Below are positions 54,205 through 63,048 of a stretch of DNA of 64,000 bases, piece by piece; the stretch's first letter is position 1, and every line of letters begins with the position of its first letter. The stretch covers positions 1,129,501 through 1,193,500 of the forward strand of contig OZ020307.1 in the NCBI GenBank assembly GCA_963971305.1. Direction: 5' to 3'. The notes beneath the pieces are model-generated. The model was given only the letters and a program-made list of their open reading frames with translations, did no database searches and was not told the origin of the DNA. The stretch is from Arcuatula senhousia (lineage: Eukaryota > Mollusca > Bivalvia > Mytilida > Mytilidae). A program made the position numbers and the translations under genes.

Positions 54205-54745
54205 ACATGTAGTGGAAAAACCTTATATGCTGAAGAATTCTGAACTACATGTATTTTATATTAGGCCCAATACGTCTTATATGTTTTGGCGGGAAGGGTA
54301 CATGCATTGGTAAAACCTTATATGCTGAAGAATTCTGGACTACATGTGTTTTGTATTAGACCCAATACGTCTTTTATGTTTTGGCGGGAAGGGTACATGT
54401 ATTTTGTATTAGACCCTATGCGTCTTATATGTTTTGGCGGGAAGGGTACATGTATTTTGCATTAGGCCCCAATATGTCTTATTTCAAAAAGTTTTGGCGG
54501 GAAGGTTACATGTATTATGTATTAAGCCTAATAGGTCTTGAATACATGGTAAAGATTTGGCGGGAAAGGTACATGTATTTTGTATGAAGTCCAAAAATTT
54601 CTTATATGTTTTGGCGGGAAGGGAACATGTATTATGTATTAAGCCTAATATGTCTTGAATACATAGGAATGGTAAAATTTTGGCGGGAAGGGTACATGTA
54701 TTTTGTATAAAGCCCAATGTTTCTTATATGTTTTGGCGGGGATAG
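54205..54745 (+). promoter_or_regulatory. Tandem array of eight E2F-like sites
   Basis: TTTTGGCGGGAA or a close variant starts at 54284, 54379, 54432, 54492, 54556, 54609, 54678 and 54731 (the last degenerate), mostly followed by GGGTACATGTATT. Units are 53-95 bp and imperfect. The core matches the E2F consensus (TTTSSCGC/GGCGGGAA). The array lies between the possible leader exon and polB, so it could be an intronic enhancer or a second promoter. The open frame across it is a repeat artefact. Confidence 0.75.
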
Positions 54746-55019
54746 TACGTGTATGCTATGTCTATTAGTAAAATCCGTGGTTTATTTTGAACTATTGTTT
54801 GTAGAAATGTTTATTGATTTGTCATTCCCCTTAGATAACACCTGTCACTTCGAACAAAGAAGTGTTATCACGCGTTACGATTATGTAAAGTCAATCTAAT
54901 AGTAAAATCAATAATAGCGAAGACCAAGTTTATCCCTTGGCTTGTACATGTATATTTTAGATTTCGAATACTATAATGTATTCGCCGGTGGTTAAAGTGA
55001 CCTTTTGGACGAATTAAGA

Positions 55020-55700
55020 AACTTTTTCACGATGTTGTATCCACCATTCTAGACCATATTATTTTATAATGCAAGTCTGTATTTTAAATACTTTGATATT
55101 AAACTTGGTTAGTAGCTTAAATATTTATTTGAAATTAAAAAATAATATCTTTCTTTAACAGGTATAATCACAAGGTTGAAGATTTTGACTGATAATTTCA
55201 TCATCTTCTATTCTCGTACTCAAGGTAATTATTTTTAACAATTGATTTTGAAATACTTTACAGTTAAGCCTATGACGTGATCTGACAGCTGCACATATTT
55301 TTGCAAAGATCCATTGTCAATCATTAAAAGCTTTTGTTGTCCGTTTTTTTGAATTTAATGATAGCGTATTGATTTTCGATGTGTAAAATTTTAAATGATT
55401 TCCTTAAATGCTAATTTATCGACAGAACAAAAGTTATGCACACCAGCGCAGACTTTTTAACGAGTTGTTTTCTCGATGTTGTTTTTATCCAACATGCAAG
55501 ACCGTATATATTTATTATTTTACTATGAAATTCTGTATTTTAAACAGTTTGATATTAACACGCTAAACAAGTACATATTTGCAAGACATATTACCTAAGA
55601 TCGTCCTTCTTTTTCAGGTGTAAATTTAGATTGAAGATTTTCTGGTTAATAATACCACATTCGTTGAGATAATGTAATTATTTTCGCTTTAATACAATTG
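55020..55700 (+). repeat. Diverged ~450-bp tandem duplication with paired candidate leader exons
   Basis: 55024-55260 and about 55468-55700 share phrases in order: CACGATGTTG/CTCGATGTTG, CTGTATTTTAAA, TTTGATATTAA, TTGAAGATTTT. Each copy has an acceptor and a short exon-like piece: TTTAACAG|GTATAATC with donor CAAG|GTAATT (55162-55224), and TTTTTCAG|GTGTAAAT (from 55618). The latter copy's donor has decayed (ATAATGTAATT). Confidence 0.45.
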
Positions 55701-56130
55701 AACTCAGATCACATGATCAGACATATACGATTTTTGTCGTAGCGGAAATTTATAAAGCTTTTTTTTTTGTCGTTTAATATGAAACAGTAATGATAGCGGA
55801 ATTTTCCTTGTTATGTACAAACTTAAATGTTATTTTTTATTAAAATGAAACACTTACTCGCGACTGAATGTAAAGACAAAACAATTACAGTTTCATAAAC
55901 ATTTCAACAAACCATAGCGTTATGAATTTAAATTCCCGACAAATATTCCTACATTTGTTTTTAAAACTGAATACGTGACCAGACAGGTGTGTTTAAGAAA
56001 AATCAATACACACATTACAGCGATTCACCTTTTTCAATCGATTGTTCACAGCTGAGTAATCTCAATATAAACACAGACATTTAAATAGCTTCTGTGCCAT
56101 TTTAACATAAAATATATTTTTTTTTTTTTG

Positions 56131-56134
56131 CAGA
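56131..56134 (+). promoter_or_regulatory. Splice acceptor immediately before polB start
   Basis: A long T tract then GCAG|A directly before the ATG, so the start codon would lie one base into the exon. This supports a spliced 5' leader. Confidence 0.6.
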
Positions 56135-59100
56135 ATGGCCTTTATTTGCGATGTTTGTGGCAAGAGCTTCACCGAAAAAAGAAACATGACTCGTCACCGT
56201 AAAACCCACACGGGTGCAACGCACAACTGCTCAGTCTGTGGAAAAGGATTCACGGATCGTTCTACCATGAAACGTCACGAGAAGACCCATGGGGACAGGT
56301 CGAAATATACCTGTCCTTACTGTGACCATCAGATAGAGCGCCAAGACCACTTTAGAGCTCATGTGGCCAACCACGAGCGGCGCATGAGGGAACAAGTCCG
56401 TCTTACCTCACCTCAGCCTGGACCCAGCAGGGCGAGGTCCCGCTCGCCAGTCCGTCGTCCGTCTTCTCCTGCCTTACCTTCGTCTCCTCAGCCTGGACCC
56501 AGCAGGGCAAGATCCCGCTCTCCCATCCGCCGTTCGTCTTCTCCTGCTTCGTCTCCCGATGTACTTCCTGAGGACCCTGAAACCCGTACCTTGTACCTAC
56601 GCCACTGGAGAGATATACGTACCAGGGAAAATATCGAAAACCCGATTCAAGACCGTTACAACTTTACCCTTTATGGCCTACAGCAATCTTCCCTTAGAGA
56701 TATGGCCCATTATATTTTCCAACAACAAACAACAGCCTTCAAGATCAACCTGTCTTTTGGATTCATGCTTCGCCATGTCGAAACTGGGGAACTTCGTTAT
56801 TTCCACTCCAGTTACAACAACCATCGGTTCTTCGAAGCTCCACATCTAATTCAGAACGAAGAAGACCTGGGGCATTTTTTACAAGAGTTGGTTCGCCAAG
56901 ACCTTGTGGAATTCATTAGACAACAGCGGGAAGATACCAAATGGACCGTCCATCTTCTGACCAACGTGACATTTTATGTCAACAAGTTGACGGACCACCC
57001 CATTGGAGCCGCTGTCTACCTTCCCGATTACGTTGCTAACAACCAAGGTCTCAACAACATGATAGGTGGCTCCAATGGTACTTTCGACGATAACCTTTGC
57101 TTTTTCCGTTGTCTGGCAGTCCACAGAGGAGCTCCTGTTAGGACCCCCGAAAATTCAACCAGAGCATATTTCCATGAATACCTTCAACATGTTGGCCTGT
57201 CTTCTGATAAATTCAACGGCGTCTACCTAGATGACTTACCTCTATTAGAACATCTATTCCACCTCAATGTTTTTGTCTACGAGCTCAAACAAGACGAAGA
57301 AGGTCATGTCCACGCCGAACTCTATCGACGATCTCCATTTAAATACGACAACACCATGAATGTAAACATCTGTATGAATCACCTGAGCTATATAAACAAC
57401 ATGGACAAATACAGTAAGAGTTTTAAATGCCGTCACTGCGATAAACTCTGGAAATCAGCATGGTTGCTCCATCGCCACGAAAGAACCTGTACCGGCGGTA
57501 CCAAATTCAATTATCCCGGCGGTGTATACCATACCAACCAAACCGTTTTTGAAGAATTGGGAGACGAAGGTATTGACGTCCCGAGCCATCTACAGTTCTA
57601 CCCATATAGAGCCACCTATGACATTGAAGCCATGCTGATTCCAACTGACAAGGAACGCTCAGCCAAACTAGAATGGACCAGTTCCCATGTTCCAGCAAGC
57701 GTGTCCGTCTGTTCCAACGTTCCCGGATTTCAAGAGCCCCGATGTTTCGTCTCTGAGGGAAACACCAATGACATGGTAGACCAGTTTTTTGCCTATTTAA
57801 CTGAAATAAGCGATAATGCTTTTAATCGTTTATGTCCCCTATACAATGCTGTCTTTGCTGCCATAAAAGAAAAAGTTAACCGTGACTTAGAGGACGTCTC
57901 TGAAGAAGAAAAGAAAGAAGCCAGGAAGTCCCACTATCTAACGAAATTACGGGACCGACTCGAGCGCTATCTTCAGGAACTCCCCGTCGTTGGATTTAAT
58001 TCGGGAAAATACGATTTAAATGCCATGAAGATAGACTTTTTTACCCGACTCATCCGCCACAAGATCTTGTACACAGTCAAAAAGAATAATAATTTCATGG
58101 TCGTCAAAACTGAAAAGCTCAAATTTCTAGATATCATCAACTACCTCGCTCCAGGCTTTTCCTATGCAAAATTTCTGAAGGCTTACGATTGTACAGAGGA
58201 AAAAGGTCATTTCCCGTATGAATGGATGGACTCCTTAGAAAAGCTTAACCACACTGAACTTCCTCCTCATGATGCCTTCTTTTCAACGCTTAGAAATTCC
58301 AACATTAGCGACGAGGAATACACATATTGTCTTAACATTTTTAAAGAGAAGAAGATGACCACCATGGAGGACTTTCTAGTTTGGTATAATAATAAAGATG
58401 TCGAGCCCATGTTGGAGGCCATCGAGAAGATGTTTCTCTTTTATAAAGAGAGAAACATAGATATGTTTAAGGACGGAATAAGCGTACCTGGACTTACGTC
58501 CAAATACATGTTTCAAGACCTGCACAGCTATTTTACGTTGGTTGATGAACAGCACAAAGATGTACATGATTTACTAAAAAGTAATATCGTCGGTGGACCC
58601 TCCATTGTCTTTCATCGCTACGCCGAGAAAGATGTCACAACAATCCGTCCTAATGATTACGATAACCCCAAACCCTGCAAGAAGATAATTGGATTTGACG
58701 CCAATGCCTTGTACCTGTGGTCCATCATGCAGGACATGCCTACCGGCCACTTTTCAATACGTAAAGCTGAGACCGATTTTCAACGCCAAACACCGAAAAG
58801 GTATCAGAATATGGCTATTGAATGGTTGGAATGGGAGGCTTCTGACTCTGGACGTCGGATACGACACCAGGGAAACAATAAGGAAAAATGTATAGGGATA
58901 GATCGCCTACCAGTCGATGGCTTCTGTGCAGAGACAAACACAGTCTATGAATTCCAGGGATGTATTTGGCATGGTCACCAATGTATATTAACAGAAAACC
59001 ACCACGGTGTCAACCCAGTCAACAGAAAACCGTATCATGATCTTCTGGCAAAAACCAAAGCTAAAAAAGAAAAAATAATAGAATTAGGATACAATTTTGT

Positions 59101-60373
59101 AGAGATATGGGAATGTGAATGGAGGGAAGAAATCAAAGGTAACAAGAAACTTAAAGAATTTATAAAGTCGAAACAACGCCCCTGTGATTGGATGAAAACC
59201 ATGACGGAAGAGCAGATCATAGACGCCGTTCTTAGCGACAGACTATTTGGAGCCCTGGAGGTGGACATTCACGTTCCCGATCACCTAAAACCACAATTTT
59301 CTGAGATGCCACCCATCTTCAAAAATACCAATATATCCATAGACGACATCGGAGACCATATGCGTCAATATGCCCTTGCCAATGATGTAATGAACCAACC
59401 CCGAAAAAGCCTAATAGGGAGCATGTTCGGAGAAAAAATTATGATTATAACGCCACTTTTAAAATGGTACCTGGCCCACGGACTCGTCATCAGCAAAATT
59501 TATGCCGTTTTGGAATACACTCCGTCCAAATGTTTTGAAAAGATGGGAGATATCGTCAGCGATGCCAGAAGAGCCGGAGACGTCGACCCACACCAGCAAA
59601 TCATAGGTGACACGATGAAACTTGTGGGTAACAGTATGTACGGAAAATCATGCACCAATCTTGAAAAGCACACCGACATGGTGTATTGTCGAGAGAAAGA
59701 GGTCGGACAATATCTTCGTGATCCGTTTTTCCGTTCCTGTAACCAACTTGACTCTGACACTTTTGAGATTGAGATGGCAAAAAAGGCTTTAAATTTGAAT
59801 TTGCCACTTCAGATCGGGTGTTTTGTTTACCAGTACGCCAAACTCCGGATGTTACAGTTTTACTTTGATTGCATGGATAAATACATAGATCGCCGGGATT
59901 TCCAGTACTGTTCTATGGACACGGATTCTGCGTACATGGCACTGTCTGCCAGTACGTTAGAAGACGTCATCAAGCCGGAGATGAGAGAAGAATTCCAACG
60001 TCAAAAACATCTATGGTTTCCAAGGGACGATACCACCGAGCATGCTGTATATGACAAAAGAACACCGGGGCTCTTCAAAGTAGAATACGAAGGCGACGGA
60101 ATAATTGCCCTTTGCAGCAAGACCTACTACTGTTTTGGCCATGAAAATAAATTTAGTTGCAAAGGGATCAATAAAAAATTAAATAACATCACGAAAGATA
60201 CATATATGGATGTCCTGCTATCCAAAAAGTCCGGGTCAGGTACCAATCGCGGTTTCCGGTCCGTGGACAATCAAGTCTACACTTACCTGCAGGAACGGGC
60301 CGGATTCTCGTATTTCTATCCAAAAAGAAAAGTCTTGGCGGATGGCGTCTCTACTGTGCCATTGGACATTTAA
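56135..60373 (+). CDS. polB: Protein-primed family B DNA polymerase with zinc fingers
   Basis: 1412 aa. Three C2H2 fingers (C5/C8/H21/H25; C32/C35/H48/H52; C60/C63/H76/H80) precede a Ser/Arg/Pro-rich linker that holds a 25-residue duplicated block. DDNLCFFRC (318-326) resembles the cysteine box of OTU proteases. A further finger is at 432-452 (last ligand Cys). Exonuclease motifs: YDIEAM (495-500), GFNSGKYDLN (620-629) and YNNKD (751-755). Polymerase motifs: A, GFDANALY (853-860); B, KLVGNSMYG (1162-1170); C, MDTDS (1261-1265); and KTY (1329-1331). VDGF..ETNTVYEFQGCIWHGH (927-948) resembles a Vsr/PD-(D/E)XK nuclease insert. All catalytic motifs are intact. ATG 56135 follows TTTTTTGCAG|A, so the gene is probably expressed from a spliced leader. 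Role: replication of a linear double-stranded genome from a terminal protein. The OTU and nuclease readings are inference. Confidence 0.93.
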   Translation: MAFICDVCGKSFTEKRNMTRHRKTHTGATHNCSVCGKGFTDRSTMKRHEKTHGDRSKYTCPYCDHQIERQDHFRAHVANHERRMREQVRLTSPQPGPSRARSRSPVRRPSSPALPSSPQPGPSRARSRSPIRRSSSPASSPDVLPEDPETRTLYLRHWRDIRTRENIENPIQDRYNFTLYGLQQSSLRDMAHYIFQQQTTAFKINLSFGFMLRHVETGELRYFHSSYNNHRFFEAPHLIQNEEDLGHFLQELVRQDLVEFIRQQREDTKWTVHLLTNVTFYVNKLTDHPIGAAVYLPDYVANNQGLNNMIGGSNGTFDDNLCFFRCLAVHRGAPVRTPENSTRAYFHEYLQHVGLSSDKFNGVYLDDLPLLEHLFHLNVFVYELKQDEEGHVHAELYRRSPFKYDNTMNVNICMNHLSYINNMDKYSKSFKCRHCDKLWKSAWLLHRHERTCTGGTKFNYPGGVYHTNQTVFEELGDEGIDVPSHLQFYPYRATYDIEAMLIPTDKERSAKLEWTSSHVPASVSVCSNVPGFQEPRCFVSEGNTNDMVDQFFAYLTEISDNAFNRLCPLYNAVFAAIKEKVNRDLEDVSEEEKKEARKSHYLTKLRDRLERYLQELPVVGFNSGKYDLNAMKIDFFTRLIRHKILYTVKKNNNFMVVKTEKLKFLDIINYLAPGFSYAKFLKAYDCTEEKGHFPYEWMDSLEKLNHTELPPHDAFFSTLRNSNISDEEYTYCLNIFKEKKMTTMEDFLVWYNNKDVEPMLEAIEKMFLFYKERNIDMFKDGISVPGLTSKYMFQDLHSYFTLVDEQHKDVHDLLKSNIVGGPSIVFHRYAEKDVTTIRPNDYDNPKPCKKIIGFDANALYLWSIMQDMPTGHFSIRKAETDFQRQTPKRYQNMAIEWLEWEASDSGRRIRHQGNNKEKCIGIDRLPVDGFCAETNTVYEFQGCIWHGHQCILTENHHGVNPVNRKPYHDLLAKTKAKKEKIIELGYNFVEIWECEWREEIKGNKKLKEFIKSKQRPCDWMKTMTEEQIIDAVLSDRLFGALEVDIHVPDHLKPQFSEMPPIFKNTNISIDDIGDHMRQYALANDVMNQPRKSLIGSMFGEKIMIITPLLKWYLAHGLVISKIYAVLEYTPSKCFEKMGDIVSDARRAGDVDPHQQIIGDTMKLVGNSMYGKSCTNLEKHTDMVYCREKEVGQYLRDPFFRSCNQLDSDTFEIEMAKKALNLNLPLQIGCFVYQYAKLRMLQFYFDCMDKYIDRRDFQYCSMDTDSAYMALSASTLEDVIKPEMREEFQRQKHLWFPRDDTTEHAVYDKRTPGLFKVEYEGDGIIALCSKTYYCFGHENKFSCKGINKKLNNITKDTYMDVLLSKKSGSGTNRGFRSVDNQVYTYLQERAGFSYFYPKRKVLADGVSTVPLDI

Positions 60374-60895
60374 ATATTTGCTGTTCGATCTATTTGTAGT
60401 TTTTGAGATTTTCATATTTTTAATATTTCCCTTTGATAACAATTTGAATCTGTATAGAATTGATGTGAACGTTTTAAAATATATATTCCTTTCTATATTA
60501 GTTCTAAGTTAAAGATCTAAAGTTGTCTTTTTGAAACTTATTGTAAAGAAAGCTACTTTTTGTCAATACTTTTAATTGGTATGTGTTCTATTGTTTTAGA
60601 ATTTTTTTTTTTTTTTTGTAATAGATTTTTCTTATAGTAGTTCTTAGTTTAAGTAAATAGATTAACTTTTTCTTTGTCTTAAGAGTTCTATTTTTGAGCT
60701 TGTGAGTGTTATAATCTGTATTGATATTTGTAAATAACTCAAAACATTGTGAATTTTGCTAGTAAATAATGATATTTGTATATTAGTTTGTTTGTAAATA
60801 ATGATATTTTTTGTACATATAAACGCTGTGAACTGAAACTCTTTGTTTTTTTTTTATGTCGTTGTCAGACCTTCACAAGGCAATAAAACAAACCT
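60374..60895 (+). other. AT-rich 3' untranslated region of polB
   Basis: T-rich noncoding sequence with a repeated TAAATAATGATATTT phrase. AATAAA at 60882-60887 is the candidate polyadenylation signal. Confidence 0.5.
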
Positions 60896-61165
60896 CATCA
60901 GAAAACACTCTAGTCAATAGTACAAAGGATCACCAAATACAAAACTAAAGAAACATCAGAAAACGCTCTAGCCATTAAGAAAGTTACATAATAAAACAAT
61001 GTCTGCAAGCACACAAGAAACATCAGAAAACGTTCTAGCCAAAAGTACAAAAGATCCTCGCAAGTGAAAACTAAAGAAACATCAGAAAACGCTCTAGCCA
61101 ATAGTACAAAAAAATCACAGAGTACAAAACTAAAGAAACACCAGAAAACGTTCTAGCCAAAAGTT
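60896..61165. repeat. Five ~59-bp tandem repeats upstream of the accessory genes
   Basis: CATCAGAAAACGYTCTAGCC-type units start at 60896, 60954, 61021, 61080 and 61139 (spacing 58, 67, 59, 59). The position between polB's 3' end and the next promoter suggests an enhancer-like role; no known factor site is clearly matched. Confidence 0.8.
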
Positions 61166-61190
61166 AACATGGGTCGCGATAAACCCACTA

Positions 61191-61242
61191 GTCACGTGAC
61201 ACACAGGTTTTTAACCTCTGCTCGAATCGTACTGGACCAGTT
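61191..61242 (+). promoter_or_regulatory. Promoter of the BH-like ORF
   Basis: Palindromic E-box GTCACGTGAC at 61191-61200, weak TATA-like TTTTTAA at ~61208 and initiator-like CCAGTT (A at 61239) about 31 bp downstream, 22 bp before the ATG. Confidence 0.45.
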
Positions 61243-61260
61243 ACCCCCTCTGCATCCCAG

Positions 61261-61482
61261 ATGGATGTACAAAACTACACTCGAATAGCATCCACATTTT
61301 TTAACGATGGAATAATCAACAAGGGTCGGGTCATAGTTTTATTTTGCTTGACCAAAATTGTTGCACAACGCTACCCTCACCAAAAGGTTCATGTATGGAG
61401 TATATTTGAGAAAGTGATAGAAGGCTTAGGGTACGATACATATCTACAAAAAGCACGCATTGAAGCGTTAAAACCTATATAA
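61261..61482 (+). CDS. 73-aa protein with Bcl-2-like BH1/BH2 motifs
   Basis: FFNDGIINKGRVIVLF (13-28) resembles the BH1 signature of Bcl-2 proteins (F.DG..NWGR...), with Lys in place of the usual Trp. W46 and GLGYDTY (55-61) resemble BH2 (W...GGW..F). At 73 aa it is only about half a Bcl-2 fold; BH4 and BH3 would be missing unless an upstream exon is spliced to the CCCCTCTGCATCCCAG acceptor-like sequence just before the ATG. By analogy with viral Bcl-2 homologues it could block host cell death, but that is inference from two short motifs. Its stop codon lies inside the TATA box of the next gene. Confidence 0.5.
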   Translation: MDVQNYTRIASTFFNDGIINKGRVIVLFCLTKIVAQRYPHQKVHVWSIFEKVIEGLGYDTYLQKARIEALKPI

Positions 61483-61512
61483 AACGAGCAATCTCTTGCC
61501 TTCTGGATCAGT
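61476..61512 (+). promoter_or_regulatory. TATA + TCAGTT promoter overlapping the preceding stop
   Basis: TATATAAAA at 61476-61484 includes the TAA stop (61480-61482). TCAGTT with A at 61510 is 32-34 bp downstream. The ATG is at 61526. Confidence 0.7.
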
Positions 61513-61525
61513 TATAAGAAGTACC

Positions 61526-61969
61526 ATGGACCGTACACACGTCAGTATTAGATCTAGTGCTAGTTCCATCTATAGAAACTACGACTTTCATCTAGATATT
61601 ATAAAATTAATTGGGGTTGTTATACTCCTATCACTCATGATAGCTACGCTAGCTCTCTTGGGGCAGGTCCAAGAATGTAATGATACAACAGACTGTATAC
61701 GAATGACACCTATTGAACCAACGATGAATCAAAGCTCGTGTACTTACTCTCAACAGTTTCCGTTGACACAGAATTATTTTCTAACGGTTTGTACCTATCA
61801 GGGAGAAGTAAGAGTCGATGTCAGAAAATTTATAGCCGAACAACCGACCATCTTGGGATACTTTTTAAACACGGCGCAATGGAACACACTTCTCACACTC
61901 GTACCCCGAATCGAACAATCAATCACCGAAGCAAAGAGGGAAGCAACCAATGAGAAGACAGGAAAATAG
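61526..61969 (+). CDS. Membrane-anchored PC4-like protein
   Basis: 147 aa from ATG 61526, 16 bp after the initiator. A basic/polar N-terminus is followed by one hydrophobic segment (about 25-46, LIGVVILLSLMIATLALLG), then a Cys-bearing spacer (C51, C57, C72, C89) and GEVRVDVRKF...PTILGYFLNTAQWNTLL (93-123). The latter follows the pattern of the PC4/p15 single-strand-DNA-binding fold (..VDIR.......G..L...QW..L). The downstream gene has two clearer copies of the same domain. With a single internal anchor the domain should lie outside the cytoplasm (type II), odd for a nucleic-acid binder, so it may have a structural or envelope role. The last residues (ATNEKTGK) are encoded by the first unit of the CCAAT array. 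Confidence 0.65.
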   Translation: MDRTHVSIRSSASSIYRNYDFHLDIIKLIGVVILLSLMIATLALLGQVQECNDTTDCIRMTPIEPTMNQSSCTYSQQFPLTQNYFLTVCTYQGEVRVDVRKFIAEQPTILGYFLNTAQWNTLLTLVPRIEQSITEAKREATNEKTGK

Positions 61970-62098
61970 ACCAATGAAACGGCAGCGTTCGACCAATGAG
62001 AAGACAAGAAAACGGACCAATGAGAAGACCAGAAAACGGACCAATCACAGCCTGGAGTAGCGTTTAAATAGGAATAGCTCTACAGGACCGGCTTCATT
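61947..62098 (+). promoter_or_regulatory. Five-CCAAT array with TATA-like box and initiator
   Basis: CCAAT starts at 61947, 61971, 61993, 62017 and 62041 (spacing 24, 22, 24, 24), four of the five in RRCCAATSR contexts that fit NF-Y. TTTAAATA at ~62063-62070 and TTCATTTG with A at 62096 lie about 32 bp apart. The first CCAAT lies inside the upstream coding sequence. Confidence 0.7.
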
Positions 62099-62121
62099 TG
62101 AAAGAAACACTTCCACAAAGA

Positions 62122-62613
62122 ATGGCCGAAAACGATATTGTTCAGAAAGCGGCTGAAATGACTGGGGTTTTACCAAACACGAAACGTTTTGTTAGAGACT
62201 TAGGAGATGATATCTTTGCTGAACTTACAGAATGGAAAGGAACTACACGAGTTGACATCCGCTTCTGGAAAGACGGACACGTCCCTACCAAAGACGGTGT
62301 TAGTTTACAGTTGGAACAATGGAAAGCCTTGTGTGATTTATCTGATGTGATCGATGGTCTGTTTACCAAAATCAAGCAAAAGGAAACCGTACATTGGAGA
62401 TGTCATATTGGAAACGACATTTACGTGACTATGGAAGATCCACAACTTTATGTAGACATTAAAACCTTTTGGATTCCAGAAAATGAATGGCGATATACAC
62501 CGACCAAGAGAGGTGCCAGGCTAAGCCGACAACAGTGGACCGAATTGAAGAAAACCATGTCAATGATCGAAGAATTAGAACCAGACATTAAAGACATTGT
62601 GCCTATGTATTGA
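62122..62613 (+). CDS. Tandem PC4-like (p15) domain protein
   Basis: 163 aa from ATG 62122, 26 bp after the initiator. Two PC4-type units: residues ~23-80 (FVRDLGDDIFAELTEW, VDIRFW, TKDGVSLQLEQWKAL) and ~92-155 (CHIGNDIYVTME, YVDIKTFW, TPTKRGARLSRQQWTEL). Cellular PC4 carries one such domain, dimerises and binds single-stranded or melted DNA, acting in transcription and replication. A covalent tandem could mimic the dimer. In this viral setting a single-strand-binding or late-transcription factor role is likely but inferred. Spacing to the ATPase gene is 136 bp with its own promoter. AATAAA at 62636 ends the transcript. Confidence 0.75.
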   Translation: MAENDIVQKAAEMTGVLPNTKRFVRDLGDDIFAELTEWKGTTRVDIRFWKDGHVPTKDGVSLQLEQWKALCDLSDVIDGLFTKIKQKETVHWRCHIGNDIYVTMEDPQLYVDIKTFWIPENEWRYTPTKRGARLSRQQWTELKKTMSMIEELEPDIKDIVPMY

Positions 62614-62635
62614 TGTTGTGTATAGATTATATATA

Positions 62636-62641
62636 AATAAA
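62636..62641 (+). terminator. Polyadenylation signal after the tandem PC4 gene
   Basis: AATAAA 23 bp past the TGA stop, in an AT-rich context. Confidence 0.6.
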
Positions 62642-62688
62642 TGATGTAAAATGATCTCTTTTGTATTTGATAAATGTTAAGATAACCC

Positions 62689-62724
62689 TATAAAACATCG
62701 AAACAACACAAAAAACCATCAGTT
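62689..62724 (+). promoter_or_regulatory. TATA + TCAGTT promoter of the ATPase gene
   Basis: TATAAAA at 62689-62695 and TCAGTT with A at 62721 (32 bp). The ATG follows 29 bp later. Confidence 0.75.
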
Positions 62725-62749
62725 GTCCTTCGAACCCCGAAGAAACAAC

Positions 62750-63017
62750 ATGTCCTATACATGCACATTGTGTAAAAAATCTTACGTGTGGAAGACAGAC
62801 TTAATACGGCACGAGAACGCAAAACACCGAAACATGATTCAACAAGAAACAAATTCTAAAAAACAGCAGCAGTTGTCATACCCTCATATACTGGAGCAGC
62901 AGCAGCAGCAGCTATTGTCATACCCTCAGATACTGGAGCAGCAGCAGCAATTGTCATACCCTCAGATACTGGAGCAGCAGCAGCAGCAGCAGCAGCAATT
63001 GTCATACCCTCAGATAC

Positions 63018-63048
<31 letters not shown>

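Noticed and set aside
54381..54717. Short frames across the E2F-site array
   Set aside because: They are translations of the tandem regulatory repeat on both strands, with no splice or family support.
56879..60236. Several minus-strand frames and one +2-frame ORF inside polB
   Set aside because: Shadows of a long, motif-complete plus-strand coding sequence.
62723..62749. Extending the ATPase nine codons upstream to a TTG
   Set aside because: The first ATG is 62750, and the predicted transcription start (62721) leaves too little leader for the upstream start. The same reasoning moved the starts of the two PC4-like genes to 61526 and 62122.
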